Shown: positions 28,601-42,920 of the stretch, one piece after another
Position numbering within the stretch: position 1 is the stretch's first letter
How the letters are laid out: the number at the start of each line of letters is the position of its first letter
Source: an uncultured bacterium
Lineage (GTDB): Bacteria; Patescibacteriota; Gracilibacteria; Absconditabacterales; Absconditicoccaceae
Reading direction: 5' to 3'
DNA: 64,000 nt
Assembly (NCBI GenBank): GCA_947168725.1
Contig: CAMVNA010000001.1
Span: 1 to 64,000 of the forward strand
The notes under the pieces: generated by a model
What the model saw: only the letters and a program-made list of their open reading frames with translations
The model's database searches: none
What the model was told of the DNA's origin: nothing
Position numbers and translations under genes: made by a program

Positions 28601-29557
28601 TTAGAATAATCATTTATGTCATCCTGAAAGCACTCTTCATTGTGTAGTTTTTTCTATCTTTCAGAGTTTAAGTAATAATGGTTCTATATCGTCTTCTACA
28701 GCCTTTTCTCACATTCAAAGTTGAGTAGCAATTACTCTAAGTCCGATTGGTCTGTCATATTGAGCCAGAACTTCCAAGTATCTCTCGTGTAGGGGAGTAA
28801 GTCCTCAATCATGAATTTGAGCATGTTGAAAGAATTCTGACAACTCTTTGGAAGTCAGATTTTTGATTCACTTTTCTACACAATAATCACGGATTTTTAT
28901 ACATAAATTATGGATTTCTCTAGGTACTGAATCAACCTTTTTAGCTATTTCTGCAGGAATGTTTGAATCATGATTGACATCATAAACTTGAAGATATCTT
29001 TGAATAATTACAGACTTCTCTGCATCTGTATAATCAACTAAATGGAAAGAATAAACAAAACGATTCTTCATCGGTTTAGACAACATTTCCGGTTTGGTTG
29101 TGGCTCAGATTAATGTAAATGGATTAATTGGAATTCTAATATTTCATCACTCTGGCATCACCATATCCACCACAAAATCTTCCATCGCAGTGTAAAGAAC
29201 TTCTTCTACGTTTGGTTTTAGACGATGAATTTCATCTATAAATAAAATATCTCATGATTCTAAAGCATTTAGAATGCTAACTATTTCACTAGGTTTGGAA
29301 ATAGCATAAGCTGTGATTACTTTGTTATTTACTCATAATTCTTGAGAAATAATGTGAGCCATCGTAGTTTTTCAAAATCCACTTGGTCATGAAAAAAGGA
29401 TGTGTCATAGTGGTCAGTTTCTCTTTTTTGCACTAGTGATAGCTGTTTGTAGCATTTTTTTGATATGAGATTGCCCTACAAAATCATCAAAACTATCTGG
29501 TCTAGTAGCAAGGATTGTTTGTTTTTGGGTTGTAGTATCTATCTTTTTAATTTCCAT
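28601..29557 (-). CDS. ruvB: Holliday junction branch migration helicase RuvB
   Basis: [72 protein letters not shown]; Walker A glycines partly TGA. Confidence 0.92.
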
Positions 29558-29747
29558 GTTGTATTATATATGAAAGATTTTGATAAATCTGAGTTTAAGA
29601 TATTATTTTTTTTATTAATTGCAAGAGAAAGATTTTTTTGACAAAAAAGAAAATACAAATAAAAGGCTGAATATATTAAAATAGTCTAATCTATTTAATA
29701 AAAATGAAGAAGAATAAAATTGGATTTATATCGTTCAATTTTTTTAA

Positions 29748-29780
29748 AAACTGACCCCAATTTTTGGGATCAGCTTTTAT
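29748..29780 (-). terminator. Rho-independent terminator
   Basis: AAAAACTGACCCCAATTTTTGGGATCAGCTTTT. Confidence 0.75.
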
Positions 29781-29806
29781 ATATTTTGTTTTTGTTAATT
29801 CATACT

Positions 29807-32800
29807 TTAATTTTTATAAATACTTAATGCTGTTGTAAAGTCTTCTGCTCCTGGAGGCATAGTAGACTTACTAAAGATTGATGGTGAGTATTCAATAAGC
29901 ACACTCGCTCAATTCATCACTACAGATTTTCATCCATCTTTATCATTTTTTCTATCAAACCAATCATTCAAATGAGATCTACTTCCATTCATTAAGTTAT
30001 CAAAACCTTTTCAGATCAAAACTCATTTTACATGGAGTCATCCATCTGTACACCAATAATTATGAGTTGTATCATCATTCTTTTTTACATCTTTTCTATA
30101 TAAATTTCCTCAAGCATAGAATATTCATTTTACAGTTTGGTCACTTGTACAACTTCACTCAAATGTGATACTTCAATTAGTTAAAAGCATCATATTATGT
30201 TTTAAATTTCCTTTAATTGTAACATCTCCTTGTGTTTGTACAATAGTGAATGGTTTTTCAATTGTACTTTTAGTTTGTGTAAATGTGGCATTTCATTCAA
30301 TGAAATATATATCTTTTCATGGAACCTTTTTAACAGATACATTTCCTCAGAATTTATTAGTGTCCAATTTTACTGCTAATTTTTGATACTTTGCAATGAA
30401 TGAATCCATAGCTGATTTAACTTTATCATTGCTTTCATAATCAGTAGTACTTATCGCTTTAACAAACTCTGAGAATACAGAAGTTCCACTAAGATACTTA
30501 TATTTTGATAATTTTTCAGTCGAAGCTGTTAAATTTCCTGATGGAGTTTTTTGGACTGTATAAGAATCTGTAAGTACAAAATTACTTTCACATGGAGCAA
30601 ATTCTTCTGGATTTCTTACCTGTTTCCATTCTCCATCTTCACATTGTAAATATTTTACTCCAGATAATCTTATCTTGTATTCTCAATAAGGTTTATTTGC
30701 TTCTCTATCTCTATTTCCTGCCATATCCCAATCTCATTCCCATTTTGTTCCATCAAGGCTAACTGTAGCACCTGATCAAAAATTTTGGATGTAATATACA
30801 GCCGAAGGGAGTAAACCACTATTTGATCATCTCTTTGGATTAAATGAGAAATAACAATCTTTTGGATTATTACAATAAGTATCTAGCATTGCATCATACC
30901 ATGCTCAAAGTAATTTATTACTTTCTAATGGATTAATTGATGTTGATGATAAACATGGTCATTCAATTGTATAGAGTTTTGTATTATTTCCTCCTCGAAT
31001 TTCGAATGTACATACCATAGAATCTGTTGCAATCTTTCAATTTTGATCTGATTCACATTCTCCTGAATTATTATATTTTTCTGGAGCAGTTCTGTAATCT
31101 CCATCAATAGTTGTATAATTATTTTTATTCTTCTCTGCCCAATTTTCCATATTTCTAATATTCCAATAGAATGGAAAGATTTCTCATTCATGAATAGAGA
31201 AATTTCATGCGTTTACATTGAAGCATTGTTGTGAAGCTTCTGATTCATTAGGACCTTCTTTACATACTCCCACTTGAGTACCCATGTAAGAATCAAGCAC
31301 TTCACATGTTATTTCTTCTGAACAATGTACGTTATCAAATGATCGTTTTGTTTTTCTTTCTCTTGATGAGTGATCTATTATACTATTTCAACATTTGAGT
31401 CTAAATCGGGTTGATATACCATTTGAATAACATGTTACCGTGCTACCGTTAACCTCCATCTTTTTACATGATGGATTTCTTGGTCAGCAATCACTTCATT
31501 CACATCCTCATCATCAAATTGTATATACAGCATCGTCACAATCTATTCTTTTACCACTTCCATTATATATACATGCAAAATTTGTTCTATTCTGCTGATC
31601 ACTTTGTGATGTCTTTATTTTTCCAGTTATTGTCAATACTCAAGACTGATTTGGTCTCAAAAATACACCAGAATAAAGTGCAACATCTACTCATTCTATC
31701 TGTATATTATTTCAATTATATGATACTTCTCATCATCAATTGTTTGTTACACTTCAACCGTTTGAGTTAGTGCTAACTACAAGGCTACCTGAAACAAACT
31801 CAACTCCTTTTGGTAGAAAATCTTTTAAAGATACGTAAACATTAGTATTTCCATCATTTCCAAAAGTAATTTTATATATAATTGTATCTTCTCATTCGTT
31901 TAATTTTACACTTTTATCTCGTGTAGTTCAATTAAAAACTTCTTTATGGATTCGAAGTTTTGTTGTTGATCACGTTCAACATTCTTTTCATCATGTAACA
32001 GGTACAGCACACGCTATATTCTTTACTTGTTCTTGAGGCATCTTAACTACTTTCGTGTATAGACGCAATTCAATATACTCTCACGATTTTAATGTTCATG
32101 TTGTCTTCCATGTAATCACCTTTCCTGGATTTTCTGGATCATAAATTGTGATTCATGCTGGAATATGTTCTTTCTTATATGAATCATATACCAATTCATC
32201 TGGAAGTGTATCTTCTATATATTTCATTTCTACATCTCAACCAATAGCTTTTACAGTAATTTTCCATTCTACTGATTCTCATGTTTTAGTTACAATGTTA
32301 TCCGCTGGTACTACTACCTCTTTTTTAACTTCAATTTTTCAAGATGTATTAATTGGTACTGGTTTACATTCTTCGTCTAGTCATTCTGCCCAAGCACATG
32401 CTATATTTTCATATCAGTCTTTGTCCGGCATTATTTCCACTTTTGTGGTTACTATCAAAATTATTGATTGTCCAGATTTTAATGTTCATGTCGTATGTCG
32501 TTCTAAAACAAGACCATTATCCTTTCTTTCAGGCTGGTTTGCATTCATATTTACCCCTTCTGGCAAATTCTGACTATAATTTACATATGACAAAACTCAT
32601 CTTCAATCACTTGTTTTTGGTAATTTGTCTTTTATGACCACATTATTTACATCTCATCATTCTGCTGTCACTTTAATTTGCCATCTTAACTCTTCTCATT
32701 CTGATGTTACATATTGTGTACCCAACAATTCCTTTTTAACGTTTAGTTTGCCTTTATACGGTTTTTTTGCGTAACATTCTACTGGAGTTCCTGCTTTATT

Positions 32801-33673
32801 TTGACACTTCCATGTCCACATATGAGTTATTTCATCATATACGAAATCTGAAACAGATCATACTTCACATAAATAAGATCATTCCACTAAACTAGTAACA
32901 GTTTGTCAGTTATAAGACGAATTACATTTTGGAGCTGTTTCTTTACATGTTACTGGATCACATGCATTGTTGCTTATCCATGGTTCTGCTTTTGGATCAC
33001 ATATTTCTCAGTTGGTTACCTGACCGTCTCCACATCGAAACACTCTATATTTTAAGCATTCTCATGTATGATATCCTTGAGTTGAATTATATCAAACTGT
33101 AATATCCGGACATTGACTAACATTGTTTACAGACGTATAACTTCAATCACTTTTAAGACACTGATATTGTGTATTACCAACAGTTCTATAATAAAACTTT
33201 CAGTTTAAATAACCATCATTACCTTTCTTTTTAAATCATATTGTATAATGGATTATAGCATCTACACTTGATTGATTAGTTCTTGGTGTTGTTGGTTTAT
33301 GTAATATACATCAATTGTCATTCACTGTTCTAAGGATAAGAGCTCGATTTGTATCAGGTGTAGGATGTCCCTTTTTTATATAATTACTCATTAGAACCCA
33401 ATTATTACAGTCAGAGAGAACTCATTCTCTACTCCACATTTCCACCGATGTTTTATTGTTAAGCAAAACATCGCTATCATTGTTCCAATAGGCATCATAT
33501 GGATAAATTGTGTAGGTATTGGTATTTCATGTCATATACACATCTATTGTCTTAGACTCATTATTATTACAAACTGGTTGCGAAGTAACATGATTTATGT
33601 TTATATCTCATGCATACATTATACCTACTATGGTTATTGATAGTGTTAATAACCCTGTAACAAATTTTTTCAT
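29807..33673 (-). CDS. Large secreted surface protein with DUF11-like repeats
   Basis: 1289 codons with UGA=Gly; signal peptide MKKFVTGLLTLSITIVGIMYA; repeated GTTGTLKSGEYIELRLYTKV / NVYVSLKDFLPKGVEFVSGSLVVS type units. Confidence 0.7.
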
Positions 33674-33708
33674 TTTATAATAATTATTTTATAAAATACT
33701 TATAGTTA

Positions 33709-36700
33709 TTAAAAATCTAAGTTGGGCTTATAATCAGGATCTTTTCATCCTGTTTTACCATTACCTGGCATTGATCATTGAGTTTCTCCTCCTCTTCCAG
33801 TAACCGCAGCTACACCAATAGTAATTGAAGTAGTAGAAGTGATTGTACTCTTATTTCATTCTCGATAGCTTCATGTTTGCCATACTCCGGAATTGAACTG
33901 TACACTAGTTCCATCTGGTCATGTCGCAGATATATCACTCAAAATAATTGTATGGTTTACACATTGAGTAAAATATCCAAAATTTAATTTCGCGTTTAAT
34001 ATAACTTGTTTTCCTCAAACGTCAAGAGTAAGTTGTCAATCTTTAAACTCTTTTATTGTTGGTTTAGTTCATTCATCCAATCATAAATATTTTAAGATAG
34101 GAGTAATAAGTACCGTATTATTTGCAACATTTTCCATTGCACGCTTGTGTAATGCATTTCTTTGATCTGCCGAGAATCCAAAACCTTCCAATGCATTCAA
34201 ATCAACCATTGGGTCATAAATCTGAGGATTGAACAATGGATTTTCTGGATTTGTATGGTCTCATAGATTAAATCAAATTGTATTATCTAATAGTGCCGCT
34301 TTTGCCTCTTTTTTATTAAACAATTCAGGATGTGCTATTCTATAATCTTCTGATGCCTTAAGTAAGGCTAAATATCCTGATTTATATTCTTCTGGAATAT
34401 TTGATCTTTTGAGAGTTCACTTGATCTGTTCTCATCTCTTTGTGCTTCATGCTCTTCTCGCAATAATATCTGACATTGATTCTTTACCAAAATGATATTG
34501 TCCATCTGTACCTCATTTTACACTTTGTGCCCTTGCAAAGACATTTCTAATCGACATTAACGCTTGTCATAATGTAACATTATTCTCAATTTTATCTAAT
34601 TCAGTCAATACATCACTAAAATGCGATTGTCATTTATATTTTTGGTCTAACTTTGTAAAAATTGGCTTTATTGCATCTCTTGCTGCTGTATAATTTCCAG
34701 ATTGCATTGCATCATCAAAAGGTTTGTATTCTGGCCATGGTTTGTTTCAATTTGTTGTATGTTTCACCTGCCACAAATATGTTGGATTGCTTAGTTTTAA
34801 TGCCTCAGCATACACCTTTTCTGCGATAGCCTTTGCTTGCGTATCAATCATTTCAAATTTAGCATTATATTCCATATCTAGTCATCTTCATTCATCTCAT
34901 TCTACTGGATCCATGATTGTTAAGTTTCAGCTTGCATCTGCATCTATAACAAGTTTTACTTTATGAGGAGGTTCTTTTGTATTAATCTCGTTAGATTTTT
35001 CACATATTGCTTGCATTCTATCATCACCTATTTCAAGTTGTTGAATTTTATCTCATTTTGGAGACTTTTCTTTCAATGCACTTATTGCTTGTTTTACCAA
35101 ATCTGGGGTATACGTTCTAATACCTTCTCCCAATTGAAGAATATTAGTTGCATTTATATCTCCATCTGTAAACCAATCTTGTCATGCTTTATCTAGTTTT
35201 ATAAAATTCTCTCATGATCTTCATCAAATAATTATCTCTTTTGATTGTGTGGCTGTTCATTGTCGTTTCTTTGCTGCCATTGGAGTTTGTACGTGAAGAA
35301 GAATATTTCATTGTTGATCCTTCTTCATATTTCATTTCAATTTTTCATTTACATTGACTCTAATTGCAAGATTTTTTGGAACAACAACAAATCCATTTTC
35401 TACTTTTAATCCTTGTTCTTCACTAAATCATGCTTCCTGGTTGAACTTCTTAATTAAATCTTCATTCCATCATCCTTGGTAGTCATGATCTAATCCATAT
35501 TCTTGTCACCACCTATCCCCATAACCATCCAAATTATGTTTATTTATCTGTATACCTGCATATATTCATACATATGGAGCTCATACAACCCAGAATGCTC
35601 CAAGTGAAGCTCATCATAAATATGCTCATTTTGTTGCATCCTCTTTCTTTCCATTTGCCCACGCTAAAGCAAATCTTTCTGCCACTTCGCGAGAAATAAT
35701 GTCTCTTATTTCTGGCTGAGAAATATCTGCATTGTTGTAATTTATTAGTAGTCTGAGAGTCGAATCTACTACTGTTTCCATGTCTTCTTCTTTTACTCCA
35801 TTTTTACTAGCATAGTCTCTTATCATAGCTTTTACACTATTTGCCACATCGACATTACTAAAATCTAGTTTTTTGATTCATCTTGTATCTAATCATACTA
35901 GTATTGGTCCGATTATTTCACTTCCAAATTTGTTTTTCATTTCCTGTTCTGCCTTATCTATTCAGGCAACTCTATCTTGGCTTCGATTAAGTCATGCGGA
36001 TACTACAACTGCTCATGTAAAACTTACCCGAGCTCCTGTATTTAGTCAAATGTGTTGTAATGCTCAACTTTTTGTAACTCGTTCTTTAGCTGTCTCAAGA
36101 TTTAATCATGCACCTCCGATCGATTGTGCATCTACTTTTCAGTATCACAATGGGATAAATGCTCCAGCAGATAATTCTGGATTCATATACCATCATTTTC
36201 ATAAATTTGCTGAGGCTTTGTAATTTATACCCAATCATATTGCAACAGTTCCGTCATTTCTATATTGGAATCAAGCATTCAAATCTAATCATTTTACCCA
36301 TTGATCAAATGGTATCTTACCTCATATTCCTACTCATCTTGTATATTCGGTATACAATGCATTAGCCAATCCAGATTGCATTGATTCAGGAGTTTGAAAT
36401 CAAGCTAATCTTAACTGTTCTACTTTTATTTTTGACATCATTTCTGCTGCTGCTTTATCTGCTGATGCCTTAGCTTCTGCGAGATTAAGTCATTCAAATG
36501 GATCTTTATTTACATCTCTAGACATTAATGAAATCAAATCTGATCCCGGTTTACTAATAATATTTTGTAATAATAAAATTAGTTTTCTATTTCAGTTTTT
36601 AATTTCTGTTTCTAATTTTGATACAGTTGGTAGATTGTCTACTACTGCCGGAACCCCATTTTCTCATGATTGCTCTGAAGCTCCATCCTTTGGTTGATCT

Positions 36701-38325
36701 GTGGCTTGTCCACCATTAAATGTCTCTAATAAAGTTGTTGCATCTATTTGAGTTGCTGCACCTTTGAAAACATCATCCAGTCCAAGACCTAACATATCAT
36801 TCTCCAGTTTAGCACGTGCAAATAAATTATTCAGTGCTGTCTCTTTTCATACTTGATTAAATACCGCTAAGAATTGCTGTCATGATTTTTCTCATCAAAT
36901 ATCTCTAGCATCAATCATTTTATCGTTATTCAAATTTGCTAACACCTTTTCTACTGGAGTGTTTTTAAAATAATTATCATCAAGCATGGCTAATCTAGTA
37001 GCATTTGCGAAGTTTGTAATAGATAATTTTGATGCAAATGTTTTAAAATCTGGATTTACTTGATCTAATTTTCTTCCATCTGAGTATCATTCTTTTTTTT
37101 CTGTTTTTGCATCCTGTTTTGCTTGCTCTACGATAGGCTTAAATTTTCTAACAGCGTTACTTACTCCACCCTCTTTTTCAATTATTTTTAAAACACTTAA
37201 ATAAATAGCATGTTGACCCTTAGGAGAGTTTCATTCTACTTGTGTTGATAGATAAAACTTTCCAACTCTTACAAGATCATCTAAATATTTTTTTTCTACT
37301 GTTATTCCGCGCTTACTTAATACTTCTGCATATTTTGACTCTGGTGTATTTGTATTGAGCTCGCTATCATTTAGGACTTTCAACAATGCTACAGCTTTAT
37401 CTTCTCCTGTTGATACAGTAATTTTCTCAGCAACTTTCAAAAAGTTATCGATCGCCTTCCTATCTTCTTCAGATGGCTTATCAACTTTTGCATTAAAAAT
37501 TGGTAATCGTTGCAAAGCTTTTACAATTCATGAAGTCTTTTTGATTCCTCGTAAATATTCAGTAAGATCGTTTTTCAAAAAATTTCTATTTTGCTTGTCT
37601 CCCATATTTTCTACACTTTGATTATTATTTCACAATCCCTCATCTAAGATGTCTGGATCATATCATTCCATAGATACTCTATTTACTTCATGGATTGTTG
37701 CTGCTCAAGTTAAATCTCTATATATCTTGTCTGCTGGATATTTATCTGAATCACTTCAAAAAATAGTATCCTTAATTTGATCAAATTGTTTATCTCCCGC
37801 TGACCAGATTTTGTCTTTAAATTGTTTTTTACATTCTTTCAGATACATTTGTTTTATTTCAGCTTCTGTAATTCTTTTTCCGTTAATAACACCATTAGCA
37901 TATCAATTTTCTTTAAGTTCTGCCATTAAATGTTTGTATCACTCACTCATTTTTTTGTTTCGAACATTGGTATACATTGTACCACTTTCATCCACAGCTG
38001 TCATCCTTGCTTGACATCTCTGACTATCTCTTTTTAATTGCCCCCTATCTGTGTAATATCCTTGAACCTCAGAATAGATCTCGTTTGGTATGTTCGAAAA
38101 AATAATATCTTGTTGAAGATCTTCTTCTTCTTTTTTAGATCACTCTATCTCTGTTTTTACTTCTTCATCCCTTTCTTTAGTTGCCGCCTCTAATTCTTTA
38201 TCTTTTTGTGTAGGCTCACGATTGGTTGATGACTCTGGCGATCTATACTCCTCTCATGAAGATATAAAAACATCACTACCGGGGAAAAGGAAACTTGGAT
38301 GTAAATCTGTACTAAATCTGTTCAT
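33709..38325 (-). CDS. Very large hypothetical protein (~1538 aa)
   Basis: 4617-bp UGA=Gly ORF, MNRFSTDLHPSFLFPGSDVFISSGEEYRSPE...GNGKTGGKDPDYKPNLDF; Gly-rich segments. Confidence 0.75.
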
Positions 38326-38376
38326 CTTTGTATAGTAATTGAATAAAAATATCTTTAGTCAAATTATAACCCCAAA

Positions 38377-38447
38377 TCAAAAAAAACGCAAATATTTTGA
38401 TACAATTTTCACGATTATGTACTTGCGTTTTTTGAATTTTATGATAT
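38377..38447 (-). terminator. Terminator-like long inverted repeat downstream of M29 peptidase
   Basis: AAAAAACGCAA ... TTGCGTTTTTT. Confidence 0.5.
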
Positions 38448-38463
38448 AATATGTTATATGTTT

Positions 38464-39666
38464 TTATATCATGAATTTACCATTTTCATATATTAGTATC
38501 TCTTTCCCGTCTCATAAAATTCAGATTACTTTTCTTTTGGCGGTAGAGATTACATCCACATGTTCTGGAGACATATTTAGTCAAATAGATTTTTTGAAAT
38601 TTACATCTTCAAGCCTGTTTTTATCTCATGCATAACATTCATCAAATCATCTTCATAAAGCTACATGTGTATTCCCATATTCTCATCCAACATTTTCATC
38701 AAAAAGAGTTTCTGCCATGAAATGAGTAATTTTGGATATTCTCGCATCGGTTAAACTAAACTCTCACAAATGATCCATTCATTCAATTTTTACCATTTCT
38801 TGTAAAATCTCATCATTTTTATCTGCATGAGCGAAGATTAATTTTCAATCTTTGAATTCAAGTCTTATTCATTCGACTAAGCTTCAATATCTATATAAAG
38901 GCTGATTACATTTCATTCGGCCATTTACATCTCTACAGTCAGGGGATGTAAAAACTTCAAATGACGGGATATTGCATCCTCATCATGCCTCCCACAAACG
39001 ATCTGATCAGATTTTTACTTTTAAATCTTCATCTGGTCAGATTACATGAACATATTCTAGCTTGAGTTCATTAAGTTTATCTTTTACACGATGAGTTTCA
39101 GCATTTACTTCTTTCCGTTTTTGAACTGGATTTTTTTCATCTAAAAAACAGGCTGAAATAATCTGATTTCGATACTCTTCTAATGATAATCATGCTTCTT
39201 TTGCCATGGCTTCTGTTCCATACATACATATAGTTCGTGAGAATTTTCATTCTCTTTCTTTTTTGTCTCTCAAATCGCGAATTTTTCTATTTGCTTGAAT
39301 TCTTTTCATCATCTTAGATGGTTGGATTCCATCTAATTCATGTAAATCTGAATCCGCTATAACTAATATATTATGTGTCATTGATTCAATTTTTCATCTT
39401 TGGTATGCTTCTGGAATGAAACTAAGCTGCTCATCTGATGCGTTTTCATAGAAATTTCTAGTTACTCCGTCTGGTAAGTATTGCATAATTGGATGTCATC
39501 ATGCTTTAAGTATTGCAGTTTGAAGAGGAATGTAAAATGGTTTAGCACATTCTGGAATCTGGACAAAAACTATATCTCATGGATTAATTCCATTTCATCA
39601 TCGAAGTGCAAAATTTACCATTACATCTGCATATTTTTCCAAAATTTCTTGACTTGGTGTATACAT
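38464..39666 (-). CDS. M29-family aminopeptidase (AmpS-like)
   Basis: VFTSPDCRDVNGRMKCNQPL, ETLFDENVGGEYGNTHVALGGGF, MYTPSQEILEKYADVMVNFALRGGNGINPGD. Confidence 0.8.
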
Positions 39667-39732
39667 ATTATAATATTATATAAGAATATAAAATTTTTTA
39701 TATTTAATAAATATGTTTCGTATATCTACTGT

Positions 39733-40605
39733 TTAATCCTTTTTTATATATAATGAGTCGCTTAGGAACAATAAGTATGTTAGCAAAAAATATCATCAGA
39801 ATACTAATATAATATATATAAGTAAATTTGCATGTTGGATTGATAAATTATATCATCGATGAATTAGTACTCAGACTAATATTGCCACTACTATTCTCCA
39901 TATTTTTTGTCGAGTGTTTAGGTTTTTTAGGTATTTTTGTTGGTAATATTTGTACAATAATAGAGCTATTAGCCCTGTTGCAATAAAATGTAATAATGAA
40001 GTAAAAATTCATCTTCAAAAAACCAATCACCAAACTCATTCTGGATTGGATGAAAGAATTTCACTTCATAGGTAAAATAAATTTTCTATAATACTAAATC
40101 CTAAAGCTATAAAGATAGAAAAAAACAACAAATCTGATGAATAGAAATTTGTTTTACTTACTTCATTTTCTGTTGCTCAAATTTTTAAAAATTCTTCAGA
40201 ATATGCTAATAGTAAATAATATAGTACCGTAGCAGAAATTCATACTTTTAATCCAAAAAATCAAACTATTGCAAACAATAACATCCATATCAAAAACAAA
40301 AATCGAATCTGCTTTCTCTTCCGATTTCAACTTAATAAGATTAAAAATAAAAAAATTAATCCACAATATAATAAAAACGATCACCATCGACTAAGCGAAA
40401 TTGTGCCATTTTGAATAGCTTCAATTCACGGAAAAATTGATTTAATTATAAAATTAAATACGAATAAAGATCATACTAATACAAAGCTTGTTCAGAATAA
40501 TTTTCGAGATATTTTTCTCTGCTGTTTAGCAAAAATGTGCTGAATTAACCAAATCCAGAAATATCACAACAAAATACACATTATTATAGCTCAGGCTATT
40601 TTCAT
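39733..40605 (-). CDS. PrsW-family intramembrane metalloprotease
   Basis: YSEEFLKI, LLFFSIFIALGFSIIENLFYLGSE, GRGIFTSLLHFIATGLIALLLYKYY. Confidence 0.85.
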
Positions 40606-40735
40606 ATCTTATTTCATAAAAAATGAATAATATAGTTTGTATCGTATATTTTTGTATAAAATTTTCAAGTTAGGAAATCTTACTTGAATTTGTTATGGAA
40701 ATATTTACTATTCCTCGTGTTCATATAATAGGTAT

Positions 40736-40813
40736 GGCGAGCTTAGCTCAGTTGGTTAGAGCATCTGATTGTGGTCCAGAGGGTCATGGGTTCGAATCCC
40801 ATAGCTCGCCCCA
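40736..40813 (+). tRNA. tRNA-His (GTG) with encoded CCA
   Basis: GGCGAGCTTAGCTCAGTTGGTTAGAGCATCTGATTGTGGTCCAGAGGGTCATGGGTTCGAATCCCATAGCTCGCCCCA; extra 5' G (G-1). Confidence 0.93.
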
Positions 40814-42453
40814 TTTAGGATTTTTGAATCTGAAATAGGGGCTAACGCCTTGTATAATGCGGAAAGATGGGGGGTTAGAAATCCCTCATTTTTTCTATAG
40901 TAAATTTTTTCTCAAAAATAAACCTTTGCTTGAAGGTGCTTTAGCTCTATACTTCATAATCTCCAGATAGCTACAGGATCGGTTAGAATAGTCTTAATTC
41001 TATCAAAAATTATCTTAATATCATTTTCTCATACTTCAGCATTTTCTTGGATTTTAATAAGATGTTCCTTTTCACTTTCTAATTCAGCCCACTCTTGTTC
41101 TGTTTGTTTTTTAAGGCGGTCATTATTTAGGTTATCAAACCTATTTTTCAGTCATTCAATCTTTACATCTATTTCTTCTATTCTTTTTTGAATCTTTTTA
41201 TTACCGTTTGATAATTCTTCACTTTTAATTTTTATTTCATCATTCAATATAGCTTCCATAAGTTTTATAATACTTGGTTTTGGCTGTATCGCCTCTAATA
41301 GTTTTTTGTATTCATTATGCACTAAATCAGCACTTATATTACAATTCCCTTTACATCATTGATGCTTGCATCAATAATAATCATAAATCCCCCCATGTCA
41401 TTTAGTTGTCCATCATGTAAGAGCATATCCACAATTCGGGCAAAAAAGGAGTCATCTTAAAGGAAATACACTATTAACATCTTTTCTTATTCAACTTTTT
41501 AATGGTCATCTACCCTCTATTCTTTCAATAATCTGATTAACTGTACTTAAAGAAATTATTGCTGGATGATTAGCTGGAATTGGTTCAAAAATATCATAAG
41601 GAGGATAAATTATATATCCTGCATAAAAGTATAATCTATTAGTTTCCAGCATATTAGATGCATAAGAGTTTCATAATTGCGTTTCGCTACTCTTTTTACC
41701 ATGATATCCCTTTGATGTTAACCCAGATTTTTTAAAATAATTAAGTAATTCTGTAGGAGTTGATAATGTTCCACTAGCATACATTTCTAATCATTCTTTT
41801 ATGATGGTAGCCTCTGGTTCTACGAGTTTTATACGACTTTCCCTTTTTCAATTTATTCTTTCTTGATATCTATCATATCATGGCGGAAGTTGAAAAGGAT
41901 AATCTCATGCCCACATTTTAGACTTTAATCAATTAATAGTTCTCTCTTTTGTTAACAATCTTTCATTCTTTGCTATAGCTATCGCGATGTCTGTTTCTAA
42001 ATCATCTCACACTTCTTTTCATGAATTCGCTAACAATATCCTGGTTCATGTTTTTCTTATCCTGTATATCAAAAAATGGGACTTTTCTGTCTGTTCCATC
42101 CTTGTAATTCTGGATATTTCAGTACAAATTAAATAAGGAACTGTAAGATCTTTTTTATTAGCATCATCTAAAAATTTTATAGCTTTTTCTAATCAATCTT
42201 TTTGTTCAGATGCTCAACTAACTCATCCATCTATAAATGTTGGTGCAACTATGTTTATATTCTTAAGTTTTGCAAATTCCCTACATTTATTTTCCTGACT
42301 TTCTAATCAATTACCATCAGACACTTGTTTATCTGTTGATACACGAACATATATAATCCCATTAGGAGAAATCTGATTTTCTTTTACAACATCTTTTAAA
42401 ACATATTTTCATGCCTTACTATCATATGTATACAGTTGTTCCCACGATGCCAT
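40756..42453 (-). CDS. Large serine recombinase; 3' end reads into tRNA-His antisense in the integrated state
   Basis: GIIYVRVSTDKQVSDGNGLESQENKCREFA resolvase motif, zinc ribbon LFCPNCGYALTGWTTKGHGGIYDYYGCKHQGCKGNC, coiled coil, C-terminal KIYYRKNEGFLTPHLSALYKAL. Confidence 0.9.
40874..40894. repeat. Candidate attL core
   Basis: GTTAGAAATCCCTCATTTTTT, part of a terminator-like hairpin after tRNA-His. Confidence 0.6.
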
Positions 42454-42603
42454 ATCTACAACAGTAATTGAGCTAAAAGCTTCTAACCTAATTTTATATT
42501 TAGTTTTATCAGTTGATAATACGAATATGATAATATTTTAATAAGTTAGAACGATTTATTTATTACTTTTTTAATTATAAAATCAATAGAAAAAGAGGAT
42601 TTT

Positions 42604-42783
42604 TTAATCCTCTCTTCTACTTTCAGTATCTTCTATATTTGCAGCATACTTGGTATTGAAATAATCATCAATCACAACTCTGCATATTCATCTTAGCAAA
42701 TCAATAACTCTTTGAATTTCTTCATCAGTCATCGATTCCGCATCAACTCATAAGATACTTCTTGCATCTTGTATTGAAATCAT
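42604..42783 (-). CDS. Small hypothetical protein (59 aa)
   Basis: MISIQDARSILGVDAESMTDEEIQRVIDLLRGICRVVIDDYFNTKYAANIEDTESRRED; terminator hairpin overlaps its stop codon. Confidence 0.6.
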
Positions 42784-42920
42784 TTATACTAAGAGCTTTC
42801 ACAATTTCTTACTTACGGAATTACCAGTGATACGCCCTTGTAAAAACTCCTCATACAAAAAGGGAACATTATTATAATACAGTTCTGTAAATATTATTCA
42901 ATTGATAATCATTATACCAG

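Noticed and set aside
40756-40835. Recombinase C-terminal 'NGASYGIRTHDPLDHNQML' as a functional domain
   Set aside because: This is the antisense translation of tRNA-His; it is treated as a consequence of integration, not a conserved domain.
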